The notes under the pieces were generated by a model that worked only from the letters and a program-made list of their open reading frames with translations, did not search any database and was not told the DNA's origin. From the NCBI GenBank assembly GCA_003220795.1, contig QHTK01000062.1, positions 1 to 45,564 of the forward strand: DNA of 45,564 nucleotides, given 5' to 3'. A program made the position numbers and the translations under genes. Position 1 is the first letter of the stretch. Each line of letters begins with the position of its first letter. Below are positions 8,333 through 15,817 of the stretch, one piece after another. This DNA comes from Gemmatimonadota bacterium (GTDB lineage: Bacteria; Gemmatimonadota; Gemmatimonadetes; Gemmatimonadales; GWC2-71-9).

Positions 8333-9321
8333 TCGGCCGACCCCGCTGCCTGTAGCTGTGCTGCTGCCTCGCTCACGGTGGCGAAGGTCACCGAAGCCAG
8401 CCGAGTGAGATTCTCCACGTAGGACGCGATCGTGCGATAAAAGCGCTCGACGCCAGGCGCATCGGTGACGAACGGACTGAGGCCGGGCCGCAGGCTGGGA
8501 CTGTGAAAAAAGAGGTGCAGGTGGCGGCAGCCGCCCTCGATGAGGCGGCGGGACAGCGTCAGCATATCTGCGACGGAATGGGTCTCGGGGCTGAGGAGAA
8601 TCCGCGTGATCAGCCCGAGCCGGGAAGCGATGCCGAGGAGGTGGAGCGAGTGCAGCGGCCGGGCGGTCAGCAGCCGGTAGACACTGCCCCAAACGCCGAA
8701 CGGCAACCGGCTGTAGCCGATCGACATGGGGAGCTCCATCAAGGCGCCCCCGGGCTCTGGAGTGCGGACGTCGCCCCCTCCGCCTAGGCGGTACATGTCG
8801 AGCGGGGCCCCGACAAACGTCGGGCCGTCATCGAACGCTTCCCAACTGACAAACGGGGTCACGCTGCTGTCGACCTGGTAGCCGGACCGAATCAAGGCGG
8901 GGACCGTCTCTCGGCCGAGACCATACCGGCCGGCCCGGAACGCGAGCGGTTGTGTACCGATGACGTCCCGCAACGTGGCTGTCAGTCGCTCGAGCTTCGC
9001 GAGTTGCAGCGCGGGCGGCAGATTCTTGAGCATGGAGTTGCGGGCCAAGAACGGCTCGTCGAGCGGCGGCGTGTTCCACGGATGCAGGTGGGCGCCGATC
9101 TCCGCTCCGCCCGTGCGTAGCTGCCGCAGCGTAGCCGCTGCCCACTCGCGGATCGCCACCTGATACGTCGCGAAGTAGGTCGCCCGCACCCCGAGCTGTT
9201 GAAACAGGACGTCGAGGCGCGGGAGCTCGCGGATGTTCTCGATCGTGACGCCCTCGCGGCAGGGCTGCCAGTTATCCTCCTCGGTGTCGACGGAGACGAT
9301 CAGGAGAATCGGAGGTGACAT
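8293..9321 (-). CDS. NodB-like polysaccharide deacetylase homologue (WalW-like)
   Basis: A 342-aa protein with the NodB-like beta/alpha-barrel pattern. It starts with S-V-D-T-E-E-D at residues 10-16, the equivalent of the metal-binding first motif, and has I-G-A-H-L-H-P-W at about 75-82 as the His motif. It also carries F-R-A-G-R-Y-G, seen in this subgroup. Proteins of this kind appear in exopolysaccharide and cell-wall gene clusters and are often named WalW, but their substrate is not known. No signal peptide is seen. It is the second gene of a two-gene unit with the acetyltransferase at 9331-10479 (9 bp gap). It may deacetylate a lipid-linked intermediate, which is inference. Confidence 0.72.
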   Translation of the reverse strand: MSPPILLIVSVDTEEDNWQPCREGVTIENIRELPRLDVLFQQLGVRATYFATYQVAIREWAAATLRQLRTGGAEIGAHLHPWNTPPLDEPFLARNSMLKNLPPALQLAKLERLTATLRDVIGTQPLAFRAGRYGLGRETVPALIRSGYQVDSSVTPFVSWEAFDDGPTFVGAPLDMYRLGGGGDVRTPEPGGALMELPMSIGYSRLPFGVWGSVYRLLTARPLHSLHLLGIASRLGLITRILLSPETHSVADMLTLSRRLIEGGCRHLHLFFHSPSLRPGLSPFVTDAPGVERFYRTIASYVENLTRLASVTFATVSEAAAQLQAAGSADQVVAESVSASPT

Positions 9322-9330
9322 GCGACGTGC

Positions 9331-10479
9331 TCACACGGAGGCGGGATCTGGCCGCGTACGTTCGTCATGATTGTGTGCCAACAGCCGAGAGCGTAGACGC
9401 CCCGCGAGATCGAGGCCGCGGAGCCACTGGCCGCGCCAGTTCGGCCGAAAAGCTACGAGCTCGACCGTCACACGGCGCGAGGCGGTCCACTGCATCTTGT
9501 ACGGTTCAGCCCCCCTCAGGAAATCGAACCGCCGATAGCCCCGCTCGATCGCGCGGCGGATCATCATCGCCATGAGCACGTGCCCGACGCTCTCCGCCGC
9601 CCAGCGGGGATCGCGGCCGCTTTGATAGAAATAGACGGTGTCGCGATGCGCAAAACCATACCACGCTGCCGCGGGGTCCCCGTCGAGCTCCAGCGTAGAT
9701 AGCCACAACTGGCCGCGGCGCGCTGCTTCTCGGACAAAGCAATGGTGCAACTGCTCTATCCGGGGATCACTAAAGGTGCCGGCGCCCGACCACCGCAGTT
9801 GGTGCAACGCGACCAGGCGGCGCCAGCCTTCATCGAGTCGTTCCGGGCCGTAGTCGACGACGACCACGGCATGATTGCGCCTGAGGTTTCGCTCCTTGCG
9901 CCGCAGGTTCTGGCGCCTCGCCGCGCTCAAGGAGGCGAGGTATTCCTCCCAGCTGCTCGGCAGCTCGAGGTACGGGCAGCTCCGCAGCGCCTCGCGTCGA
10001 ATGGCGCAGCCGCGGCGGGTCAGCGCGGCGGCAAGCCGGGTGGCGTTCGTCGCGTCCGGGGCGAGGTTGCTCAGGACCATCACATCCCAGGGCAGGGCCT
10101 TCAGCGCCGTGACAACCGCACCAAGGTCTGCCTCGGGCGCCGCCAGCACATCCAAGTGATCCGGACAACCGATATCGCCGATAGCCCAGGTCAGGGCCGA
10201 CACCCGCCGGCGGCGTAGCGTGACGTCGCGGACCGCAACCGGGAGTAGAGCTTCTACCGCCCCACCCGCGCCGCGTAGTAGCACTGCCTGGCTGGTGCGT
10301 ACGTCCTCCGGTGGCGCCGAGTTAGCCCACGCCCAGTGCCACGCCCAGCCTGCGAATGGCGAGGCGGCCGGTGACCGCTTCAGCAGCTGGTCCCAGGCCA
10401 ACGAGCCGTGGCGCAACTCCTCCAGGAGGGGCAGGCAGACGACAGCGGGGGTGTCCTGGCTCACTGTGGGCAGACCCAT
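9331..10479 (-). CDS. GNAT-family acyltransferase (CelD/BcsL type)
   Basis: A 382-aa protein of the GNAT acetyltransferase-6 group, which contains two tandem GNAT-like folds. The C-terminal half has the usual pattern of this group: R-R-Q-N-L-R-R-K-E-R-N-L, then a strand with A-A-W-Y-G-F, then Y-F-Y-Q-S-G, and finally F-D-F-L-R-G-A-E-P-Y-K. Relatives occur in cellulose and exopolysaccharide clusters and are thought to acylate the polymer or a precursor. It is likely cytoplasmic. The downstream deacetylase-like gene (9 bp gap) suggests the pair sets the acylation state of the glycan. The ATG start is supported by the start of similarity, while no strong ribosome binding site is visible. Confidence 0.8.
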   Translation of the reverse strand: MGLPTVSQDTPAVVCLPLLEELRHGSLAWDQLLKRSPAASPFAGWAWHWAWANSAPPEDVRTSQAVLLRGAGGAVEALLPVAVRDVTLRRRRVSALTWAIGDIGCPDHLDVLAAPEADLGAVVTALKALPWDVMVLSNLAPDATNATRLAAALTRRGCAIRREALRSCPYLELPSSWEEYLASLSAARRQNLRRKERNLRRNHAVVVVDYGPERLDEGWRRLVALHQLRWSGAGTFSDPRIEQLHHCFVREAARRGQLWLSTLELDGDPAAAWYGFAHRDTVYFYQSGRDPRWAAESVGHVLMAMMIRRAIERGYRRFDFLRGAEPYKMQWTASRRVTVELVAFRPNWRGQWLRGLDLAGRLRSRLLAHNHDERTRPDPASV

Positions 10480-10990
10480 CGGCTACGGGGGGCTCGCGGG
10501 GCCGCCGGAAAGCGTGCCCATGGTCCGAAGGGTCTGCGCGCGCGGCGTCTCGAACACGGTGAGCTCCACTACGGTGCCGGCCTCCCAGTGGTCCTGATCA
10601 TACGCTGTTTGCCAGCTGCAGCATAGAGCGCGCCCACGCGCTCGCCGACACCGGTAGGAACCTGGGATGTCGCGGTTACCCGCGCTTTATCAGAGCCCAT
10701 CGTAGCGCTTCGTCACCTGTGGCCGTTGCGCCACCCCCACCTCGCAGGGCACACCAAGCGCTTGCGCTCCCCCACCTTCGGCGACACAATTCGCCAGACG
10801 CTCAAGGGCGCCGGGCCCTGTGCCGGGCGACTAGCTGCTGTCCGGTACGCCTCCTGTGGAGTTGCTCCTGCAGGGGCCGGGCCGCCGGACCGGAAGCGGC
10901 TGCGCGGCTGGCATGTGGCGCCAGCGCAGCGGAGCTGCGACGCCTTGTCGATCCGAAGGAGGCGACCCTCTGAAAGGACCTAGACAGGCA
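10480..10990. other. Divergent spacer with two hairpins, no convincing gene
   Basis: This 511-bp spacer separates the divergent acyltransferase and methyltransferase genes. Short open frames exist but have no good ribosome binding site. It holds a perfect 7-bp hairpin (GAGCGCG-CCCA-CGCGCTC, 10626-10643) and a 5-bp hairpin (CGCGG-TTAC-CCGCG, 10671-10684) followed by CTTTAT. Promoters for both flanking genes should lie here, but none was clear. Confidence 0.5.
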
Positions 10991-11902
10991 GTGGGGGGCC
11001 CCGCCCAAACCGCGGGCCCCGTGACCTCATGGCGAGAGGCCGCGGGGGTGGCGGCCCAGCCGGAGCCGGAGGACGGTGCGGCGTGGACGACGGACCATAC
11101 CCGGAGCAACTGGCTCTGGGTTGCCGATTTGACGCGCTGGGACCGCGCCCTTGACATTCAGGGCGGCGGCGTGCCTGCGACAGCATGGGGGCGGCATTTC
11201 GGGTTCGTCCACCACCTCGAGCTGGCGTCCGCGGGCCTCGACTTTGCCCGGGTGCCGTCTGGCGAAGCCGAAACCGCGAATATCGCGGTGGCACGCGCCA
11301 GCCCGGGTGCGCTGCCCTATCGGGACGAGGCATTCGATTGCGTGATCTGGGAAGGTGCGCTCCAGCAGTGGGGAACGACGACTCGGCGCTCCGACCTTAC
11401 GGCGGTCCTCGGGCGGGTTTTCGGCGAATGCCGGCGCGTGCTCCGGCCGGGGGGTTGCTTGTACGTGAGCATCGCGGTCGCCGCCTGGCCCGGGCGTCCG
11501 GTTGGCGCCGGCCGATTGGCAGCGGGGCTCAGTCGCGTCTTGGGGCGAGTCGCCGGCGCCGTCCGGCGGGGCGAGGCGCGGTCGCCCGTGTCCGATGGGG
11601 CGCACCGCACCGATCGCCTGTCGCTGCGGCGGGCGCTGCGGCGGTTGCTCACGCAGGCCGGTTTCTCCAGAGTGCAGGCGTTCTACATCGATCCATCCTA
11701 TCACCACCCGTGGGGCATCATTCCGGCGCGGCGTGGCGCAGTGCTGGTGTACGAGAGGCGGCAGTCAGCGAGGGTCGGCCTCCGGTGGTGGCTCGCGTGG
11801 CTGGGGTTGCACCCGCTGCTGTACGGCTCCCATATGTTCCTCGCCTACACACGTGAACCCGAAGCTCCGCCAGCTCCTCGCCGCGTGCAGCGTCGAGGGT
11901 GA
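10991..11902 (+). CDS. SAM-dependent methyltransferase with divergent motif I
   Basis: A class I methyltransferase-like protein of about 303 aa. Motif I reads A-L-D-I-Q-G-G-G at about residues 52-59, where the family normally has a D-x-G-C-G type sequence. The acidic loop is H-H-L-E-L, motif II/III is L-P-Y-R-D-E-A-F-D-C-V-I, and R-V-L-R-P-G-G marks the post-motif region. It may O- or N-methylate a sugar or the end of the chain. The GTG at 10991 or the one at 11021 is preferred over an upstream extension to 10856 that looks untranslated. Its 3' end overlaps the kinase gene by 50 bp, indicating co-translation. The unusual motif I leaves some doubt about activity. Confidence 0.75.
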   Translation: MGGPAQTAGPVTSWREAAGVAAQPEPEDGAAWTTDHTRSNWLWVADLTRWDRALDIQGGGVPATAWGRHFGFVHHLELASAGLDFARVPSGEAETANIAVARASPGALPYRDEAFDCVIWEGALQQWGTTTRRSDLTAVLGRVFGECRRVLRPGGCLYVSIAVAAWPGRPVGAGRLAAGLSRVLGRVAGAVRRGEARSPVSDGAHRTDRLSLRRALRRLLTQAGFSRVQAFYIDPSYHHPWGIIPARRGAVLVYERRQSARVGLRWWLAWLGLHPLLYGSHMFLAYTREPEAPPAPRRVQRRG

Positions 11903-12893
11903 CCTGGTCCGCCCCATCCGATGGTCGGAGGCGTTGATTCTACAGAACTACGGGGCGATTCCCCCCGCCGTAGGGAAGCATGGTTTCTACGTGTGGAATC
12001 GAGGGTTCAACCTGCTGCTGCTGGGACGGCGCGGCGAGCCACGGTATTTTTGCAAGTGTCGGCCGGCGGCCGATCAAAACCTGGGGCGTGAGACCGCTGT
12101 TCTCAGGGCGCTGAATCGCGACCCCGAGCTGAGCGGCGTGGCGCCCCGGACGCGCGGCGCCCGATCTGAAGAGTTGCAACTCCAAGTCAGCGAGTTCGTT
12201 CCCGGACGTCCCTATGCGTTCAGCGTGCCGCGCCTGGGTGAGAGCCAATGGGCCGCGTCCATGCGCGATATCCTGACCGTGGCTCGCCGCGTATCGACTC
12301 GCGCAGCTGCGCTGCTGCCGGACTTCTTAGCTGGCCCCGGTCCGGTCGTGCTGCACGAGGTTGCCGCCCCCTGCCTGACGGAGCTTGCGTCGGCGGGCCT
12401 GGGCGAGGATCAGCTGCGCGCCTTGGACGCGGCGATCCGTCGAGCCGGCACCCTGCCGCGCCTGCTGCAGCACGGTGACCTCTGGCCGGCCAACATCCTG
12501 TGGCATCAAGGGTCCTGGCGACTACTTGACTTCGAGAGCTTCGGGCGCGTTCAGGTCCCACTGTACGATGTGCATCACTTCGTGCGCACTTGCGGGAGCT
12601 TGCGGCGGCCCCGCTCCGAGGCGACGGGCGGCTGGCTCGACCGCTTGGCGTCGCGTGACCGGGAGGCGGCGCTCTGTCGCGAGACGATCCGTCGCGAGGC
12701 CGGCGAACTGGGGCTGAACGCCGCGCAGGCTCTCGGGGTGCTCCTCTATTACCTGGTGGACATCACTGCACAGTTTCGCCTGCGGGGCGTGCCGCGTTCA
12801 TTCTGGGGGCCTCTGGCGCTGGAAGTGCAGCGCGCAGCGGACACACTCAACGCCAGCGCTCGCGTGGAGGAGGTCCTGTTGGGGTGGCCCTGA
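11853..12893 (+). CDS. APH/choline-kinase-like small-molecule kinase
   Basis: A 346-aa protein of the aminoglycoside phosphotransferase/choline kinase fold. The catalytic loop is L-Q-H-G-D-L-W-P-A-N-I-L at about residues 205-216 (Brenner H-G-D-x-x-x-x-N). The metal-binding motif is D-F-E-S about 20 residues later, close to the usual D-F/W-E. Within a glycan locus it more likely phosphorylates a sugar, an amino alcohol or a lipid-linked intermediate than an antibiotic, but the substrate is unknown. GTG 11853 is the only reasonable start because the frame upstream is the shadow of the methyltransferase gene, which it overlaps by 50 bp. It ends 23 bp before the convergent aminotransferase gene. 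Confidence 0.8.
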   Translation: MNPKLRQLLAACSVEGDLVRPIRWSEALILQNYGAIPPAVGKHGFYVWNRGFNLLLLGRRGEPRYFCKCRPAADQNLGRETAVLRALNRDPELSGVAPRTRGARSEELQLQVSEFVPGRPYAFSVPRLGESQWAASMRDILTVARRVSTRAAALLPDFLAGPGPVVLHEVAAPCLTELASAGLGEDQLRALDAAIRRAGTLPRLLQHGDLWPANILWHQGSWRLLDFESFGRVQVPLYDVHHFVRTCGSLRRPRSEATGGWLDRLASRDREAALCRETIRREAGELGLNAAQALGVLLYYLVDITAQFRLRGVPRSFWGPLALEVQRAADTLNASARVEEVLLGWP

Positions 12894-12916
12894 GAACGAG
12901 ACCGCTTGCGTCGCGT

Positions 12917-14245
12917 TCAGGCTCTCTCTGTTGCCAGGAGGCGCCGGTCGTCGCCATGGGCCCGACGCGTGACGACGGTAAGAACCGCCGCCGCGATCCT
13001 ATCGATGTGTGCGGCGCTCAGTTCTTGGTGGATCGGCAACTCCAGACAGTCGTGGCGCCAGCCAGCCATCTCCTGTGCCAATTCGTGCGGGCATGTCGGA
13101 TGGGACACTTCCCACCAGTTCCCACTCTGCACGCCGAGTTTTTCAAGGTCCTGCTGGAACGCACTCCTATCGGGGACGATGATCGGAAAAAACAACGGAC
13201 AGACTCCGGCTGGCAGGTCGGGGAAGGGGCACGTGACGTGAAACCGTAGATGGGAGGCGAGGCGCATGTAGTTGAACTGCCGCCGCGCCACGACTGCTTC
13301 CGGATCCATGAAGTGCATGACGCGAGCAACCCACGGCGACACGCCATATCCCAACATCCGTGGATCCCAATCACTGCCGGAGCAAATCGTCTGGCGTCTA
13401 TTCCACCGAATCACCTTGGCGAACTGGCGGGATGCCCGGACTGCCCACGCCTCGACCCGTCCCCAGCCCGATGACCGCAGACCCTGTTGCAACAGATCTC
13501 CCATCTGAACAAACGTGGACGCCCGTGGTGCCGGGGGCAGGGCCGTGGTCGGTCGTTCGGACTTCGTCACCACAAACCCGCCGTGCGGAAGCGGGAGCGT
13601 CTTGTAGACGGAGAAGATCGCGAGATCGCCGACTGAGCCCAGCCAGGTGCCATTGTCTCGGCTGAACAGCGACAGTGCGCAATCCTCGATCAGCTTCAGG
13701 CGACGTGCTTGACACAGTCGACGTATGGGTTCGAGCGGCTGTGGAAAACCGAAGTAATGCGTGACATACAGAGCGGAAACCGTGTTGTCGAGTCGTTGTT
13801 CGACATCTGCGAGGTCGATGCGGAGCTGCTCGTCGACCCGGTAGTAGCGCAGGGCGTAGCCGGCGGCCAGGAGCGCGTCGATCTCTACTCCCTGATGATA
13901 GGCGGGCACGAGGATCGTGCTTTGCGCGGGCAGGTTGAGGGTCGCCACACCGTGATACAGCGCGACCCGACCGCTAAAAGCCCAGGTCCCCTTCGGGTCG
14001 CTAAACGGGAACGACTGTTGCCACCTGTTACTCCAACTCGGCAGGCGCGTGAGCTGAGACCACGTTGGGCACAGCGGAATCACCGAGCCGGTCGGCTTCC
14101 GTTCCGCCTCCACCGAGCCCCCTTTCCCAACGGACGAATGTTGTCCCAGAGTCCGATACGGCTCGTCGACGCTGTCGTCTGGCGTGTTGCCTAAGCATGC
14201 CCACACCACGGCGGACAGTCGGCGGACTGAAGCTCCGACGGTCAT
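12917..14245 (-). CDS. DegT/DnrJ/EryC1/StrS-type PLP aminotransferase
   Basis: A 442-aa member of the sugar aminotransferase family (fold type I PLP enzymes). The PLP-binding lysine is visible in F-S-V-Y-K-T-L-P-L-P-H-G-G-F (Lys about 215), and the cofactor-ring Asp in L-I-E-D-C-A-L-S-L. V-P-A-Y-H-Q-G and H-Y-F-G-F-P-Q are also typical. The likely reaction is transamination of a keto-sugar nucleotide to an amino sugar for the polymer. The segment G-E-G-G of classical members is changed to P-L-P-H-G-G, as in a divergent subgroup, so the substrate could be atypical. ATG 14245 is chosen because GAGGAGG lies 8 nt upstream, although the frame is open back to 14470. Confidence 0.82.
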   Translation of the reverse strand: MTVGASVRRLSAVVWACLGNTPDDSVDEPYRTLGQHSSVGKGGSVEAERKPTGSVIPLCPTWSQLTRLPSWSNRWQQSFPFSDPKGTWAFSGRVALYHGVATLNLPAQSTILVPAYHQGVEIDALLAAGYALRYYRVDEQLRIDLADVEQRLDNTVSALYVTHYFGFPQPLEPIRRLCQARRLKLIEDCALSLFSRDNGTWLGSVGDLAIFSVYKTLPLPHGGFVVTKSERPTTALPPAPRASTFVQMGDLLQQGLRSSGWGRVEAWAVRASRQFAKVIRWNRRQTICSGSDWDPRMLGYGVSPWVARVMHFMDPEAVVARRQFNYMRLASHLRFHVTCPFPDLPAGVCPLFFPIIVPDRSAFQQDLEKLGVQSGNWWEVSHPTCPHELAQEMAGWRHDCLELPIHQELSAAHIDRIAAAVLTVVTRRAHGDDRRLLATERA

Positions 14246-14253
14246 CTGAGCGA

Positions 14254-14260
14254 CCTCCTC
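14254..14260 (-). promoter_or_regulatory. Ribosome binding site that fixes the aminotransferase start
   Basis: On the minus strand GAGGAGG is followed after 8 nt by ATG 14245. The open frame further upstream has no such signal. Confidence 0.8.
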
Positions 14261-14337
14261 GTGCCCCGACGCCCATCGAGGCCTGGTGAGACGAGAGCCA
14301 TGCCACACTACCAAACGCGCATCTGTGCGGCTCACCC

Positions 14338-14352
14338 GCAATTCAGGTGCCG
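14338..14352 (-). promoter_or_regulatory. Candidate sigma-54 promoter for the aminotransferase gene
   Basis: On the minus strand CGGCAC-CTGAA-TTGC differs from TGGCAC-N5-TTGC only at the first base and has the strict GG-N10-GC spacing. The predicted start of transcription is about 80 nt before ATG 14245. The rest of the 276-bp spacer (14246-14521) holds no visible gene. Confidence 0.5.
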
Positions 14353-14521
14353 TCAGCGGCCGAAGGAGCACGGCGCGGCTATTGGCCGGTAAAACCAATT
14401 TGAATCGAAGGCGTGGCGTTGGCGCAGCAACGCCAATCCACCGTGACGCAGCTGCACGGCGGTCTTTCACGGACGCCCCGCCAATGCACCTTTCAAGCAG
14501 GTCCGAAAAACGCCCCGCCCT

Positions 14522-15775
14522 TCACACAGGAGACGTGTTTCGAATCGGCATTGCTTGCGCGACCGCTCGCAGACGGCGGCTGACGTAGGAAGACGCAGAA
14601 CTGAGCGCTGCCGCCAATTGACCGCGCAACGGGTTCGGCTCCAAAGTCCACTCCTCGCCCACTGCGACAATAGTGTTACTGAACCCACGCTTGAAGTCCG
14701 AAATCCCGCCCAGGGGGTCGCCTTCTCTGAGGTGACCCATGGTCACGCCGCCGAAGTCGAACCACCGCGCCCCGGCCCGCTTGGCCCAGCGAATGAGGTC
14801 CCAGATGAGCGCGTACGTGAATGGCGTGCGCGACCTGGGTAACCGCGTCATCCCGGTTGCGGGATTGTCGACATAGTCGCCATGGTTCAAGCCCCACGCG
14901 AACGCCACCAACGCCTCGGGGCCCTGCGCATCGGTTCGAAATAGGCCGGTGAGGCGGGAGAGCTCCGGACAGCGATCCGACAGTGCCGTCACCCCGTTCC
15001 AATCCTCGTGGTGAGGCGGGCCGCCGGTGCGCGCCAGCGACTCGCCCAGGAGTGCCTCCAACCGACCCACCGGGGCTGGCCTCGCAATCGTCCTCACCTC
15101 AAACGGCTGCTCGGCGATCTGGCGAATGTTGCGCCGGGTGCTGCGGCGGAACGTAGCGAGAATTCCGTCTTCGTCCGGTGCCAAGTCGACCAAGACGGTA
15201 TCGCGATACGTGCGCGACTGCGCGGCGGACCGAAACCCGAGTTCTTGCAGCAACGTCCCGACCCGCTCGCGTATTGCGCGATCTTGCGCATACACGTCCA
15301 CGTGCACCCGCAGCACGCGGGCACGGGATCGCCCGAGGTGCGCGAGCGCGCGCAGACCCGCTGCCCGAGCTCCGTCGGAGAGCGCAGCGCCGAACTTCTC
15401 GACGCTGAAGAGCACGTGGCCTGGCATTGCCCGGCTGCGACTCACATCCACGGCGAACCCGGCCTGGTACCCCGCACCGGCTGCTTTCACCGCGACGAAC
15501 CACAGCCTGCGTGTGGGATGCACAATGGCCCATTCCGTACGATGCTGCACCGGCAACGGTAGCCCGGCGGCGAGCATCCTCGCCTCACAGTCGGCGCGCT
15601 CCGGTCCGAGCTGCTCGAACAGTTCGACTTCGTACTCCGGGTCGTGCCAGAGCAGCCGGGGTCGGGAGGGCGAGGCGGCGGGGGCCACAGGACCCTTGGA
15701 GAGTCGAACGGGGATCACACGAAGAAGGCGTTCAATCAACCGCTCCGCTCCACAGCTTGCCTTGCAAGAGCCCAA
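14522..15775 (-). CDS. FemAB-like aminoacyl/acyl transferase
   Basis: A 417-aa protein built from two GNAT-like domains. The C-terminal motifs W-F-D-F-G-G-V and G-I-S-D-F-K-R-G-F are characteristic of FemABX and lipid II:glycine glycyltransferase relatives, and R-R-S-T-R-R-N-I-R-Q is the helix seen in the second domain. Known FemABX enzymes use aminoacyl-tRNA to add amino acids to a lipid-linked sugar, but many homologues in exopolysaccharide loci have no known substrate. Here it may attach an amino acid or acyl group to an amino sugar made by the neighbouring aminotransferase. It lies 42 bp downstream of the flippase gene on the same strand, so they are probably cotranscribed. Confidence 0.8.
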   Translation of the reverse strand: MGSCKASCGAERLIERLLRVIPVRLSKGPVAPAASPSRPRLLWHDPEYEVELFEQLGPERADCEARMLAAGLPLPVQHRTEWAIVHPTRRLWFVAVKAAGAGYQAGFAVDVSRSRAMPGHVLFSVEKFGAALSDGARAAGLRALAHLGRSRARVLRVHVDVYAQDRAIRERVGTLLQELGFRSAAQSRTYRDTVLVDLAPDEDGILATFRRSTRRNIRQIAEQPFEVRTIARPAPVGRLEALLGESLARTGGPPHHEDWNGVTALSDRCPELSRLTGLFRTDAQGPEALVAFAWGLNHGDYVDNPATGMTRLPRSRTPFTYALIWDLIRWAKRAGARWFDFGGVTMGHLREGDPLGGISDFKRGFSNTIVAVGEEWTLEPNPLRGQLAAALSSASSYVSRRLRAVAQAMPIRNTSPV

Positions 15776-15817
15776 GGGCGGAAGAGTGCAGGTCGCTGCA
15801 CGAGCGCAACATGGGGG

